Source: Candidatus Methylomirabilis tolerans (lineage in GTDB: Bacteria; Methylomirabilota; Methylomirabilia; Methylomirabilales; Methylomirabilaceae). From it: a DNA stretch of 60,959 bases. This document shows positions 25,471 through 35,441 of this stretch, piece by piece (positions within the stretch are counted from its first letter, which is position 1; every line of letters begins with the position of its first letter). The notes under the pieces are model-generated. The model searched no databases. It saw only the letters and a list, made by a program, of their open reading frames with translations, and was not told the DNA's origin. The translations under genes and the position numbers were made by a program. The DNA lies in assembly GCA_019912425.1 (NCBI GenBank), contig JAIOIU010000039.1, positions 1 to 60,959 on the forward strand. The letters are read 5' to 3'.

Positions 25471-26414
25471 ATACGCTTCTCTCTAAGCTGAGTCTCAATC
25501 TCTCGGAGAATCTCCCCGGCTCCAGCAGTGAGCAGCGCCTCCGCTAACGCCTGTCCCGCCTGCTCGGGCGCATCGGCCTCCCCCCGAATGACGTGTTTGA
25601 TCAGCCGCTTGCCATCCAGGCCGGCAACCATTCCAGTGAGAACGAGCGCCTCTCCTTCAATTTGGCCGAAGGCGGCGATCGGGGTCACGCAGCTGCCGCC
25701 CAGGCGTCGCAGGAAAGCCCGTTCCGCCATCGTGGCCTGTCGAGTCTCACGATGATTGAGCGTCTCCACAAGCTCGGCTACCCGCTGATCGTCCTCCCGG
25801 ATTTCGATCGCTAATGCTCCCTGGCCGATTGCCGGCAGGCACACATCCGGCTGTAGGCACTCAGTAATCCGATCCTGCAGGCTAAGGCGGATGAGGCCCG
25901 CGGCTGCCAGGACCACGGCCTCGAGGTCAAGCGTCTCGAGCTTGTTCAGCCGCGTCTGCACATTGCCGCGCAGGGGAACGATCTGGAGGTCCGGGCGACG
26001 ATGGAGGAGTTGGACTTGTCGGCGGAGGCTGCTGGTGCCGATCCTGGCCCCGCGAGGCAGCTCTGTGAACTGTAGACCGTGCCTGGCAACGAGCGCATCA
26101 AGCGGATCTTCACGTTGCGTGACGGCCCCCACCCGAAGGCTTGGCGCCAACTCCGCAGGCAGATCCTTCATGCTGTGGACCGCGAGGTCGATCCGGTGAT
26201 CGAGCAGGGCCTCCTCGATCTCCTTCACAAAGAGACCCTTCCCACCCACCTGCGAAAGGGCCACATCGAGGAACTTGTCACCGGAGGTCTTGATCGGAAT
26301 GATGGTTACTGTCAGACCAGGCCATTGTCGGCTCAGGTCTTCCGAAACGAGTCTCGCCTGACACAGCGCCAGCGGACTCCCACGCGTGCCCAGCTTTATC
26401 GAATCAGTGTCCAC
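25467..26414 (-). CDS. hemC: Porphobilinogen deaminase HemC
   Basis: A 315-residue enzyme with LGTRGSPLALCQARLV at the N-terminus, the active-site DLAVHSMKDLPAELAP, RIGTSSLRRQVQLLHRRPDL and the cofactor-binding cysteine in RRLGGSCVTPIAAFG. It assembles hydroxymethylbilane from four porphobilinogens. It precedes cobA-hemD with a 4-bp overlap and follows hemA. Confidence 0.96.
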   Translation of the reverse strand: MDTDSIKLGTRGSPLALCQARLVSEDLSRQWPGLTVTIIPIKTSGDKFLDVALSQVGGKGLFVKEIEEALLDHRIDLAVHSMKDLPAELAPSLRVGAVTQREDPLDALVARHGLQFTELPRGARIGTSSLRRQVQLLHRRPDLQIVPLRGNVQTRLNKLETLDLEAVVLAAAGLIRLSLQDRITECLQPDVCLPAIGQGALAIEIREDDQRVAELVETLNHRETRQATMAERAFLRRLGGSCVTPIAAFGQIEGEALVLTGMVAGLDGKRLIKHVIRGEADAPEQAGQALAEALLTAGAGEILREIETQLREKRI

Positions 26415-26463
26415 GTCTTCGCCTCACCTTTGTGCCTCGCACCCCGCGTCTGAAACCCAGAAT

Positions 26464-26491
26464 GTTGAACCTTGAACATTGAACTGTGAAC
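26464..26491. repeat. TTGAACY heptad repeat, copy 2
   Basis: Four consecutive heptamers GTTGAAC, CTTGAAC, ATTGAAC and TGTGAAC stand in the hemA-hemC spacer, the same tandem motif as after phoU and between hemA and hemX. Confidence 0.6.
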
Positions 26492-26495
26492 GCCT

Positions 26496-27764
26496 CTACT
26501 CATCCCCAATGCCAAAGAGTCTCCGCAGCACATCTACGTAAAGGTGGCCCTCTTTCAGAGCCGACTGGCGTTTCAATTCCGTCGTCGGCTCGTGTAAAAT
26601 CTTATTGACGATCGAGCTGGTCATGAGGGAAATAGCATGCCGCTCCTCCGGCGTCAAGTCCTGCAGCTTCGAAAAAATCTTTTGGAGTTCCTCCTCGCGG
26701 ATCGATTCGACCTTCTTACGCATAGCAACGATGGTCGGAACGACATGGAGGCTCGCAAGCCACTCGGCAAATTGCCTGACCTCACGGTCGATCAATCCCT
26801 CTGCGACATCCGCTTCGCGCTGCCGTTCGCGAAGATTGGCCTGCACCACTCCCTGAAGATCATCAAGGTCATAGAGGTACACATTATCGATTTCGTTCGC
26901 CGCGGGATCGATATCCCTGGGAACGGCAATGTCGATCACGAATATCGGACGGTTACGGCGCTGCAGGGCGATCTCCTGAAAGTCAGCCTTGGAGAGGATC
27001 TGGTGCGGGGCGCCGGTCGAACTGATGATGATGTCGGCCCCGACCATCTCCAACTTGGCGTGATCGTACGGGACAGCCCGACCACCCCATCGCTCGGCCA
27101 ATTCTACCGCGCGATCGAAATTCCGATTGGCCACAATAACCGTACCTACACCATCAGCCAGCAAATGTTTAGCCGATAACTCCGACATCTTCCCGGCCCC
27201 GATCAGCATGACCGTGCGACCCGTCAGGGCGCCGAAGATCTTCTTGGCCAACTCGATGGCGGCGGTTGAAACTGAGACGGCCGAGGTTGCAATCCCGGTC
27301 TCGGTTCGAACCCGTTTTGCGACGCGCAACGCCCTGTCCATAAGGGCATTGAGAATCGAACCCGTGGCATCCTGCTCAATGGCAATCGCGTACGCCGCCT
27401 TGACTTGACCCAGGATCTGGGATTCACCAACCACCATCGCGTCAAGGCTCGACGCGACACGGAAGATATGCCGGATGGCCTGATCGGCGGTCAGCAAATA
27501 CAGAGAGGACTCAAAGGCCTGTGGCAAAAGCTTGTGTCGTTCGGCCAGGCACTCCACAAGGAATCGGCGCGCGCCCTCTACGTCGTCTACAACAGCGTAT
27601 GCCTCCACCCTGTTGCAGGTCGAGAGGATCATCCGCTCGAGGATTTGCCCGCATCCGCCAAGCTCCTCCAAGACTTCCGGCAACTCCGACTCCGGAATGT
27701 GGAGTTTCTCCCGGAGTTCAATCGGCGCTGTCTTATGGCTCAGACCCAGAACAATAATTTCCAT
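26496..27764 (-). CDS. hemA: Glutamyl-tRNA reductase HemA
   Basis: This 422-residue enzyme has the catalytic-cysteine motif LSTCNRVEAYAV near residue 50, FRVASSLDAMVVGESQILGQ, the NADPH-binding VMLIGAGKMSELSAKHL and a C-terminal dimerisation helix. It reduces glutamyl-tRNA to glutamate-1-semialdehyde, the first committed step of the C5 heme route. hemX/ccsA upstream and hemC downstream are in the same direction. Confidence 0.97.
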   Translation of the reverse strand: MEIIVLGLSHKTAPIELREKLHIPESELPEVLEELGGCGQILERMILSTCNRVEAYAVVDDVEGARRFLVECLAERHKLLPQAFESSLYLLTADQAIRHIFRVASSLDAMVVGESQILGQVKAAYAIAIEQDATGSILNALMDRALRVAKRVRTETGIATSAVSVSTAAIELAKKIFGALTGRTVMLIGAGKMSELSAKHLLADGVGTVIVANRNFDRAVELAERWGGRAVPYDHAKLEMVGADIIISSTGAPHQILSKADFQEIALQRRNRPIFVIDIAVPRDIDPAANEIDNVYLYDLDDLQGVVQANLRERQREADVAEGLIDREVRQFAEWLASLHVVPTIVAMRKKVESIREEELQKIFSKLQDLTPEERHAISLMTSSIVNKILHEPTTELKRQSALKEGHLYVDVLRRLFGIGDE

Positions 27765-27802
27765 GGCAGCTTTGTAGGTCCAGGTTCCTAATTCCGGGTT
27801 TT

Positions 27803-27830
27803 CAACCTTGAACTTTGCACCTTGAACTTT
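27803..27830. repeat. TTGAACY heptad repeat, copy 3
   Basis: The array ACCTTGA ACTTTGC ACCTTGA ACTTT lies in the hemX-hemA spacer and belongs to the same dispersed family as 17861-17887 and 26464-26491. Confidence 0.55.
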
Positions 27831-27833
27831 CCA

Positions 27834-28643
27834 TCAAAATGCGTGCGTCCCTCTGATGAGAAGATTCGCCACAAGGAAACCAAAGACGACCCCACAAAAC
27901 CCAATGATCGACAGAATGGCAGCCTTTCGGCCCCGCCAGCCCCCTGCCAGCCGTCCATGCAACAGGGCCGCGTAGAAGACCCAGGTAATGGTCGACCATA
28001 TCTGCCTGCCGTCCCAGGACAGGAAAGAACCCCATACAGAATAGCTCAACAGTACACCGCTTAACAGGCCGAGGGTCAGCAGCGGGAAGCCCAGCGTCAG
28101 ACTGAAGTGGCACAGATCGTCGAGGAGCTTCAACGAGGGAAGGCGCTCGAAGAGAATTCCAGGATGCCTCGATTTGAGCAGCCATTCCTGGACCAGGAAC
28201 ATCAATGCCCCGCAGCAGGCGAGGGCAAAGGCGGCGTTTCCGAGAAGGGTCAGGATCACATGCGTCCAGACCCCGAAGTTCTTCAGTGGGGGGGATAGCG
28301 TCTCGATCGTCTTGGGTAGGGCGGCCGATGCCCCGAGCAGGAGGACCACCAACGGGATTGCAAACGAACCGATCACCTTGCTTTCGTAGTGCACCTCGGT
28401 GACGATGTAGACAGCAACCGTAGCCCACGCATAAAAGGAAAGCCAATCGGCAAGATTGGCTGGTGGGCGACCCTGCTGGTAGAGATGAACCGCCAAGGCT
28501 CCCGTATGCAGAACAAACCCGACTCGGGTTAAGATACCCGCAGCCCTGAGAAGCTTGCCGGGCCTCGCGATAAGGGAGCCCATATACGCCAGGCTCGCGC
28601 TCAGATAGAACAGCAATGCGAGATACGTGAGGATTAGTTCCAT
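27834..28643 (-). CDS. hemX: HemX/CcsA-like cytochrome c assembly protein
   Basis: A 269-residue protein with about eight membrane segments, starting ELILTYLALLFYLSASLAYM. It carries histidines on segment ends (HVILTLLGNAAFALACCGAL) and the closing WRGRKAAILSIIGFCGVVFG typical of the CcsA/HemX family. The tryptophan-rich heme-handling motif of full CcsA is not evident, which favours HemX, a heme-biosynthesis partner of HemA. It precedes hemA. Confidence 0.82.
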   Translation of the reverse strand: MELILTYLALLFYLSASLAYMGSLIARPGKLLRAAGILTRVGFVLHTGALAVHLYQQGRPPANLADWLSFYAWATVAVYIVTEVHYESKVIGSFAIPLVVLLLGASAALPKTIETLSPPLKNFGVWTHVILTLLGNAAFALACCGALMFLVQEWLLKSRHPGILFERLPSLKLLDDLCHFSLTLGFPLLTLGLLSGVLLSYSVWGSFLSWDGRQIWSTITWVFYAALLHGRLAGGWRGRKAAILSIIGFCGVVFGFLVANLLIRGTHAF

Positions 28644-28686
28644 CGCCGCTTCGAGAGCCGAATCCCGAAGGACTCATTACGGCCCG

Positions 28687-29160
28687 TTACGGGGCTCCCC
28701 GACGCCTCCCCCCTTTCCGGAGATCCTTGACCTCCTCGACAAACTGACTGACGTCCTTGAACTGGCGATACACCGATGCAAAACGGACGTACGCGACCTT
28801 ATCGATCTCGTGGAGCCGCTCCATGATCAACTCACCAATCTCAGCAGAAGGCATCTCGCGCTCCGTCTTCTCCGCAAGGCGGCCCTCAATCTCATCCACA
28901 ATCTTCTCGAGTTGGGCAACGCTGACAGGTCGCTTCTGCGTTGCCTTGTGCAATCCCGCCAAAATCTTGTGCCGGTCGAACGGCTCCCGACGTCCATCCG
29001 TCTTAATGACCATGAAGTGGATCTCTTCGATCCGCTCGTACGTCGTGAAACGCCTGAGACACTGCCGACATTGACGGCGGCGGCGAACCACCTCGCCATC
29101 CTTGCCCTCACGAGAATCGACGACCTTTTCTTCGAGACTGCCGCAGTAGGGACACTTCAC
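28687..29160 (-). CDS. nrdR: Transcriptional repressor NrdR
   Basis: A 157-residue ATP-cone repressor with the zinc ribbon MKCPYCGSLEEKVVDSREG plus RRRRQCRQCLRRFTTYERIE and the ATP-cone core (VIKTDGRREPFDRHKILAGL). NrdR represses ribonucleotide reductase operons by binding paired NrdR boxes. No nrd gene is in the window. It sits between glyA and hemX, a location seen widely next to glyA. Confidence 0.96.
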   Translation of the reverse strand: MKCPYCGSLEEKVVDSREGKDGEVVRRRRQCRQCLRRFTTYERIEEIHFMVIKTDGRREPFDRHKILAGLHKATQKRPVSVAQLEKIVDEIEGRLAEKTEREMPSAEIGELIMERLHEIDKVAYVRFASVYRQFKDVSQFVEEVKDLRKGGRRRGAP

Positions 29161-29181
29161 GAGTGAGCCCCTCGGAGGATT

Positions 29182-30450
29182 TTAGGCCAGGTGGGGAGAA
29201 GAGAGGGCAAGCTGCTCTCGGTACAACGGGAAGGAGTCACACAGCTCTTTCACGCGGGCCGCGACTCCAGAAAGGGCCGCAGCGCTTGAAACATCTTGAA
29301 GGGCGTCGGCAATGAGGTTTGCGATCTCGCCCATTTCAGCTTCACGCATCCCACGAGTGGTCACTGCCGGCGTCCCGATTCGAATGCCGGAGGTCACAGT
29401 CGGCTTTGCCTCATCGAAGGGGATGGCGTTCTTGTTGGCCGTGATCCCAGCCTGATCCAGCGCGACCTCGGCCGCCTTCCCCGTCAGCCCTTTCCCTCGC
29501 AGATCGATCAGGAGGAGATGAGTATCGGTTCCGCCGGAGACCAGACGGAAGCCATGACCTTGCAACGCCTCTGCTAATGCCTTTGCGTTCGCCACGATCT
29601 GACGCTGATAGGAGGCGAATTCCGGCGTGAGCGCCTCAGCAAACGCCACCGCCTTAGCCGCAATAATGTGCATCAGCGGACCGCCCTGCATTCCGGGAAA
29701 GACCTGCTTATTCAGGGCCGGGGCATACGCTGCCTTACACATGATCATCCCGCCTCGTGGACCCCGAAGCGTCTTGTGGGTGGTGGTGGTGACGAACTCA
29801 GCGTGGGGGATGGGGCTTGGGTGCAGCTTGGCTACGATCAGTCCGGCGATGTGGGCGATATCGGTCATGACGAGCGCGCCGGTCTCTTTCGCAATCTCGC
29901 CGAACTTCGCAAAGTCGAGGATTCTAGGATAGGCGCTGGCGCCGACTACGATCATCTTGGGCCTGTGCGTCTTGGCCAGTGATCGGAGTGTATCAAAGTC
30001 CACCTGTTCCGTCGTCCTGTCTACGCCGTACGGAATTACCTTGAAAAAGCGGCCCGAGAAGTTGACCGGGCTGCCGTGCGACAGGTGACCTCCGTGCGAC
30101 AGGTTCAGCCCAAGAATTGTATCCCCGGGCTCCAGAACAGAAAAGTACACAGCCATATTGGCCTGCGTGCCGGAATGCGGCTGGACGTTGACGTGGTCGG
30201 CGCCAAAGAGTCGCTTGGCTCGATCGATCGCCAGATTCTCCGCCATGTCGACAAACTCGCACCCACCGTAGTAGCGTCGTCCCGGGTACCCCTCGGCATA
30301 TTTGTTGGTCAGTGTAGACCCGGCCGCCTCCATCACCGCAGTGCTGACAAAGTTTTCCGAGGCAATTAACTCTAACTTACCGGCCTGGCGGTCGGTCTCG
30401 AGTCGAATGACTTCAGCAATCTCCGGGTCAACATCAATAAGGTGCTTCAC
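29182..30450 (-). CDS. glyA: Serine hydroxymethyltransferase GlyA
   Basis: A 422-residue PLP enzyme with [20 protein letters not shown] near the start, [19 protein letters not shown], and the PLP lysine in [15 protein letters not shown]. It interconverts serine and glycine and supplies 5,10-methylene-tetrahydrofolate. It is first in a long minus-strand unit with its own promoter at 30498-30526. Confidence 0.97.
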   Translation of the reverse strand: MKHLIDVDPEIAEVIRLETDRQAGKLELIASENFVSTAVMEAAGSTLTNKYAEGYPGRRYYGGCEFVDMAENLAIDRAKRLFGADHVNVQPHSGTQANMAVYFSVLEPGDTILGLNLSHGGHLSHGSPVNFSGRFFKVIPYGVDRTTEQVDFDTLRSLAKTHRPKMIVVGASAYPRILDFAKFGEIAKETGALVMTDIAHIAGLIVAKLHPSPIPHAEFVTTTTHKTLRGPRGGMIMCKAAYAPALNKQVFPGMQGGPLMHIIAAKAVAFAEALTPEFASYQRQIVANAKALAEALQGHGFRLVSGGTDTHLLLIDLRGKGLTGKAAEVALDQAGITANKNAIPFDEAKPTVTSGIRIGTPAVTTRGMREAEMGEIANLIADALQDVSSAAALSGVAARVKELCDSFPLYREQLALSSPHLA

Positions 30451-30497
30451 GCTTCGGCTCTCCTGATGACAATAGATGAGGACTCAAATCATGATAA

Positions 30498-30526
30498 ATC
30501 GTAATCCCGAGACCTTCTCTTGTCAA
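30498..30526 (-). promoter_or_regulatory. Sigma-70-type promoter of glyA operon
   Basis: On the minus strand TTGACA (30526-30521) and TACGAT (30503-30498) are separated by 17 bp, about 48 bp before the glyA start codon. The -35 is a perfect match to consensus, the -10 differs in two places. Confidence 0.65.
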
Positions 30527-30618
30527 GGCAAAATGGGTTGAAATCTGGAACTCCAAGAGTTGTGAGGTGCAACGACGGGCTTGCGCCTCGCGCAACCTTC
30601 TGGCACAATAACAGCGCG

Positions 30619-32022
30619 ATGGCTGAAACCCTTCTTGATAAAGTCTGGCGAGCTCATACGGTTCGGGCGCTTCCTTCCGGACAGACGCAGCTTTTTGTCG
30701 GCCTGCATTTAATCCACGAGGTGACCAGCCCGCAGGCGTTTCAAATGCTGCGGGAGGTGGGGCTTACGGTCCGCTACCCCGAGCGGACCTTTGCGACCCT
30801 CGACCATATCGTCCCGACCGCCTCACAACTCCGCCCCTTCGTCGACCCGATGGCCGAGGAGATGACCGCCCACTTGACCCGAAACTGCAAGGAGTTCGGC
30901 ATCTCGTTCTTTGATCTGGACAGCAGTCGGCAGGGGATCGTTCATGTCATCGGGCCGGAGCTCGGGTTGACCCAGCCTGGCATGACCATCGCCTGCGGCG
31001 ATAGCCACACTTCTACTCACGGGGCGCTTGGGGCGCTGGCGTTCGGCATCGGTACCAGCCAGGTGCGTGATGTCCTTGCCACACAGTGCCTGGCGATGGC
31101 AAAGCCAAAGCTCCGACAAATCCGGATCGAAGGCAGGCTGGCGCGTGGGGTCTATGCCAAGGACGCCATCCTCACCATCATCCGCCGACTGGGCGTAATG
31201 GGCGGGGTCGGCTACGCGTATGAGTACGCAGGCTCGGCCGTTACCGCGATGTCGATGGAGGAACGCCTGACCATCTGCAACATGAGCATCGAGGGCGGGG
31301 CACGCGTCGGCTATGTAAATCCAGACGTAACGACCTTCGAATACCTGAAGGGCCGCCTCTTCGCGCCGCAGGGTGAGGCCTTTGAGCGGGCCGTGGCCTG
31401 GTGGACGGGCATGGCGACCGATCCCGACGCCACCTTTGACGATGTCGTGCTCCTCCATGCCCACTCGATCGAGCCCATGCTGACCTGGGGCATCAACCCC
31501 GGGCAATCAATAGGTGTGAGTGAGCGGATCCCGCATCCACACGACGCACCCGATATGGACAGGACCGCCTGGGCCGAGGCGCTGGCTTTCATGGATCTGC
31601 AGTCCGGCCAGCCGATCGCCGGGACGCCGATCGATGTCGCCTTCATCGGCTCCTGCACCAACGGACGTCTTTCTGACTTGCGGGTTGCGGCCGAGGTTGT
31701 CCGGGGGCGCAAGGTGGCGAAGGGTATCCGGGCGCTCGTCGTCCCAGGCTCCCAGGCAGTAGCCGGCGCAGCCGAGGCCGAGGGGCTGCGCGAGATTTTT
31801 CAGGAGGCCGGGTTCGAGTGGCGCAAGGCCGGCTGTTCGCTCTGTCTCGGGATGAATGAGGATAAGCTGACAGGTCGAGAGATCTGTGCCGCTTCCAGCA
31901 ACCGGAACTTCAAGGGGCGCATGGGAAGCCCCACGGGGAGAACCCTCCTCATGAGCCCGGCTATGGTGGCCGCGGCAGCCATCCAGGGACAGGTCGCGGA
32001 CGTGCGGGAGATGCTGCCATGA
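30619..32022 (+). CDS. leuC: 3-isopropylmalate dehydratase large subunit LeuC
   Basis: The start at ATG 30619 gives 467 residues ([20 protein letters not shown]); an in-frame start at 30520 adds 33 unconserved residues. Aconitase-family motifs are present: [34 protein letters not shown] and [12 protein letters not shown], whose three cysteines hold the 4Fe-4S cluster. With LeuD it isomerises 2- to 3-isopropylmalate in leucine synthesis. It overlaps leuD by four bases. No other leu gene is nearby. Confidence 0.94.
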   Translation: MAETLLDKVWRAHTVRALPSGQTQLFVGLHLIHEVTSPQAFQMLREVGLTVRYPERTFATLDHIVPTASQLRPFVDPMAEEMTAHLTRNCKEFGISFFDLDSSRQGIVHVIGPELGLTQPGMTIACGDSHTSTHGALGALAFGIGTSQVRDVLATQCLAMAKPKLRQIRIEGRLARGVYAKDAILTIIRRLGVMGGVGYAYEYAGSAVTAMSMEERLTICNMSIEGGARVGYVNPDVTTFEYLKGRLFAPQGEAFERAVAWWTGMATDPDATFDDVVLLHAHSIEPMLTWGINPGQSIGVSERIPHPHDAPDMDRTAWAEALAFMDLQSGQPIAGTPIDVAFIGSCTNGRLSDLRVAAEVVRGRKVAKGIRALVVPGSQAVAGAAEAEGLREIFQEAGFEWRKAGCSLCLGMNEDKLTGREICAASSNRNFKGRMGSPTGRTLLMSPAMVAAAAIQGQVADVREMLP

Positions 32023-32615
32023 GGCAGGACGATCTTCGACGCGAGATCCGCGGTCGCGCGATTTCGCTGCCAGGCAACGATATCGATACCGATCGGATCA
32101 TCCCCGCCCGCTTTCTGAAATGCATCACCTTCGAGGGGCTTGAGGCGCACGTCTTTGAGGACGACCGTCGGCAGAGGCCGGATCACCCGTTCAATCAGGC
32201 CAGGTACCAGGGGGCAACGATCCTGGTCGTCGGTCAAAACTTCGGCTGCGGCTCCTCGCGAGAGCATGCGCCGGAAGCACTTAGGCGCTGGGGCATCCGA
32301 GGTATCGTGGGTGAGTCGTTCGCCGAGATCTTCTTCGGCAACTGTACGGCGATTGGGCTCCCTTGTCTGACGCTGGATGCCGAAGGCGTTGCCTTGCTGG
32401 GAGAGATCGTGTTGCGGCGTCCGGAGCAGGAAGTCCTGCTGGATATCGAACACCGACTGGTTCGTGTCGGCGAACGGAGCATCCCGGCCATGATCCCGAA
32501 TGGCACTCGCAATCAGTTCCTGACGGGGACCTGGAACGCCACGGGCGTCCTGCTGGAGGCGGAACATGAAATCGACCGGATTGCCAGGAGCCTCCCCTAC
32601 ATCTCCGGGCACTGA
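32019..32615 (+). CDS. leuD: 3-isopropylmalate dehydratase small subunit LeuD
   Basis: A 198-residue swivelling-domain protein with [20 protein letters not shown] and [20 protein letters not shown]. It completes the LeuCD heterodimer and forms the substrate-specificity loop. It follows leuC with an ATGA overlap. Confidence 0.94.
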   Translation: MRQDDLRREIRGRAISLPGNDIDTDRIIPARFLKCITFEGLEAHVFEDDRRQRPDHPFNQARYQGATILVVGQNFGCGSSREHAPEALRRWGIRGIVGESFAEIFFGNCTAIGLPCLTLDAEGVALLGEIVLRRPEQEVLLDIEHRLVRVGERSIPAMIPNGTRNQFLTGTWNATGVLLEAEHEIDRIARSLPYISGH

Positions 32616-32733
32616 AGTGCCGATCGTTCTGGCCCACCAGATCGTTACCCGCTTCTAACCGGTCAGTATCCCAACACTTTCTTCTGTTATCCGGCTCCTA
32701 CGGCAACGCCAGCACATACTCAGAGATTGCCAG

Positions 32734-33162
32734 CTACTTCACCACGTACCCACGCGCGCTCATGCAGGCGGCATAGGCTCGATCGAATCCTCCCTGGCTC
32801 TTCCCGTACGCGGTGCCCCCGCCGGACAAGGCACCGCCGACCGCACCAGTGGCCGCCCCGACAGCCGCGCCCGTGCCGGGACTACCGGTTATCGCCCCAC
32901 CAACCACCCCCACTGCGGCGCCCCCGAGCGCGCCCAACACCGCGCCGGCGCCGGCGCCCCTGGCGGTCTCCCCCCCACCGGAGACATATCCGGTCTGCTG
33001 TCTCGCCCACTCCTGGCACTCGGACTGATCGCGATTAATCTGCTCTGGCGTCTGCCCATGCTGCGGATAGGCGTAGTAGTTAGGCCGCGACTCTGTCGTC
33101 GCACAGCCTGTGACCGCAATTCCAAAGCTCAGCATGAGAAGCCACGCGCCCATACGCTTCAT
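32734..33162 (-). CDS. Glycine-zipper lipoprotein
   Basis: A 142-residue protein with a lipoprotein signal (LLMLSFGIAVTGCATTES, lipobox VTGC). A Q-rich region follows with YAYPQHGQTPEQINRDQSEC. Then come glycine-zipper repeats (GAGAGAVLGALGGAAVGVVG, GAAVGAATGAVGGALSGGG) that form membrane-inserting helices. The end has two conserved cysteine-containing stretches (AYAACMSARGYVVK). Such YMGG-type proteins sit in the outer membrane. Exact role unknown. Confidence 0.75.
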   Translation of the reverse strand: MKRMGAWLLMLSFGIAVTGCATTESRPNYYAYPQHGQTPEQINRDQSECQEWARQQTGYVSGGGETARGAGAGAVLGALGGAAVGVVGGAITGSPGTGAAVGAATGAVGGALSGGGTAYGKSQGGFDRAYAACMSARGYVVK

Positions 33163-33277
33163 CTTTTTTCTCCTCTTCTCCAGATTCAGGACGGATGCCG
33201 GTTATGCTACCAAAGTCTTAATGGTAGCATGACGGCTCTGGACCTCGCAAGTTGTGTCGGAGGCCTGGGAAGAAACA

Positions 33278-33310
33278 AAACGGCCCCGGATAATCCATCC
33301 GGGGCCGTTT
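33278..33310 (-). terminator. Rho-independent terminator of glnA
   Basis: A perfect 14-bp stem, AAACGGCCCCGGAT pairing across a 5-nt loop, is followed on the minus strand by TTTTGTTTCTT. It lies 24 bp after the glnA stop codon (33334). It is a textbook intrinsic terminator and the AAAA on the other side would let it work for the plus strand too. Confidence 0.9.
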
Positions 33311-33333
33311 GCAGAACGCAGAACCGAGAATGC

Positions 33334-34749
33334 TTAGATGTCGAAGTAGAGGGCGAACTCCCAGGGATGAGGCCGAAGGCGGATCGGATCGACTTCGTTC
33401 TTCCGCTTGTAGTCGATCCATGTGTCGATGAGATCCGGGGTAAAGACATCGCCCTTCAGCAGGAACTCGTGGTCGGCCTCCAGGGCGTCCAGAACCTCCC
33501 CCAGGCTGCCAGGCAACTGCTTGATGTCTTTCGCCTCCTCCGGCTCAAGCTCGTACAGGTCTTTGTCGACCGGTTGTCCAGGGTCAATCTTCTTCTGGAT
33601 GCCGTCAATGCCGGCCATGAGCATCGCGCTGAAGGCCAGGTAGGCGTTGCAACTGGGATCGGGCGTCCGGAATTCGATCCGCTTTGCCCTCTCGCTCTTT
33701 GAGTAGAGCGGGATCCTGGCAGCGGCCGAACGGTTCCGTTGACTGTACACAAGGTTGATCGGCGCCTCATAGCCGGGCACGAGCCGTCGGTACGAATTCG
33801 TGGTTGGGGCGATGAAGGCGCAGAGCGCGGGCGCATGCGCGAGCAATCCACCGATATAGTAGCGAGCCGTCGCGGACAGATCCCCATATCCTCCAAGCTC
33901 CCAGAAGGTATTCTTGCCACCCTTCCAGAGACTCTGGTGGACGTGCATGCCGGAGCCGTTGTCCTGGAAGATCGGCTTGGGCATGAAGGTGGCCGTCTTG
34001 CCGTGCTTGCGAGCGGTGTTCTTTACGCAATACTTGTACCACATCACCCTGTCCGCCATCTTGGTCAGCGTGTCGAACCGCATGTCGATCTCGCACTGAC
34101 CGGCCGTCGCGACCTCATGGTGGTGGACCTCAATCGGAACCCCGACAGACTCCAGCGCCAACACCATCTCCGAGCGGAGGTCATGGAGCTTGTCCATCGG
34201 CGGCACGGGGAAATAGCCCTGCTTGTAGCGAGGCTTGTAGCCCAGATTCGGCTTTTCGTCCTTCCCCGCGTTCCAAAACCCCTCCTCCGAGTCAATGAAG
34301 TAGTAGCCGTGCTGGTAGCTCTGATCGAACCGAACGTCGTCAAAGACGAAGAACTCCAGCTCAGGACCAACGTAGGCGGTATCTGCGAGCGCTGTTGACG
34401 TGAGGTACGCCTCGGCCTTTTGCGCAATATACCGTGGGTCTCGACTGTAGAGCTGCCTTGTAACGGGATCGATGATATTGCAGATCAAGACCAGGGTGGG
34501 AACGGCCATAAAGGGATCGATGATCGCCGTCGCCGGATCAGGCATCAGGAGCATGTCCGACTCGTGGATCGCCTGGAAGCCTCGGATGGATGATCCATCG
34601 AACCCGATCCCGTCCGTGAACAGATCTTCCGTCAACTCTCGGCTGGACATGGAAAAGTGCTGCCACAGACCAGGCAGGTCGATGAATCTGAGGTCAACAA
34701 TCTTCACGCCTCGCTCGTTCGCCAGCTTGATAACGTCCTTCGGTGTCAT
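33334..34749 (-). CDS. glnA: Glutamine synthetase type I GlnA
   Basis: From ATG 34749 (AAGGAGG upstream) the enzyme has 471 residues, the normal GSI-beta length. A start at 34782 would add 11 poorly conserved residues. Motifs: [18 protein letters not shown] at the N-terminal domain, [31 protein letters not shown]-type metal site, and the adenylylation tyrosine in [20 protein letters not shown]. It condenses ammonium with glutamate. It lies downstream of glnB in one direction. Confidence 0.97.
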   Translation of the reverse strand: MTPKDVIKLANERGVKIVDLRFIDLPGLWQHFSMSSRELTEDLFTDGIGFDGSSIRGFQAIHESDMLLMPDPATAIIDPFMAVPTLVLICNIIDPVTRQLYSRDPRYIAQKAEAYLTSTALADTAYVGPELEFFVFDDVRFDQSYQHGYYFIDSEEGFWNAGKDEKPNLGYKPRYKQGYFPVPPMDKLHDLRSEMVLALESVGVPIEVHHHEVATAGQCEIDMRFDTLTKMADRVMWYKYCVKNTARKHGKTATFMPKPIFQDNGSGMHVHQSLWKGGKNTFWELGGYGDLSATARYYIGGLLAHAPALCAFIAPTTNSYRRLVPGYEAPINLVYSQRNRSAAARIPLYSKSERAKRIEFRTPDPSCNAYLAFSAMLMAGIDGIQKKIDPGQPVDKDLYELEPEEAKDIKQLPGSLGEVLDALEADHEFLLKGDVFTPDLIDTWIDYKRKNEVDPIRLRPHPWEFALYFDI

Positions 34750-34834
34750 AGGACTGCCTTTCCTCCTTCTCGGGTCGAACAATTCGCCGTTGAACAGTTC
34801 ATGCAGCGGTAGAATTCCCCGTTACCGCGCGCCC

Positions 34835-35221
<387 letters not shown>

Positions 35222-35272
35222 CTACCCCCACTCACGCTGCTACCATCAGCCTTTGTACCCGCCATCCGAACG

Positions 35273-35288
35273 AGCAAGTCGTATGCCA
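35273..35288 (-). promoter_or_regulatory. Sigma-54 (-24/-12) promoter of glnBA
   Basis: The minus strand reads TGGCATACGACTTGCT, matching the RpoN consensus TGGCAYRN4TTGCW without a mismatch in the GG and GC elements, with correct 10-bp spacing. It lies about 100 bp before the glnB start codon. NtrC-type enhancer sites were not identified. Confidence 0.8.
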
Positions 35289-35441
35289 AGACTTCTAACA
35301 TCCTCAATCCGTCGCCATCGTTCTGTTAGCCCGCCAAACCCGTAATCCTGGGAGCTTCCCCGTCATTTCTTCACTCTCTCGGTCTCCGGAGCTGTCCACT
35401 ATTTAGGCAGGTCTTTGCCCATCTGACCTCTTTTTATGCAG

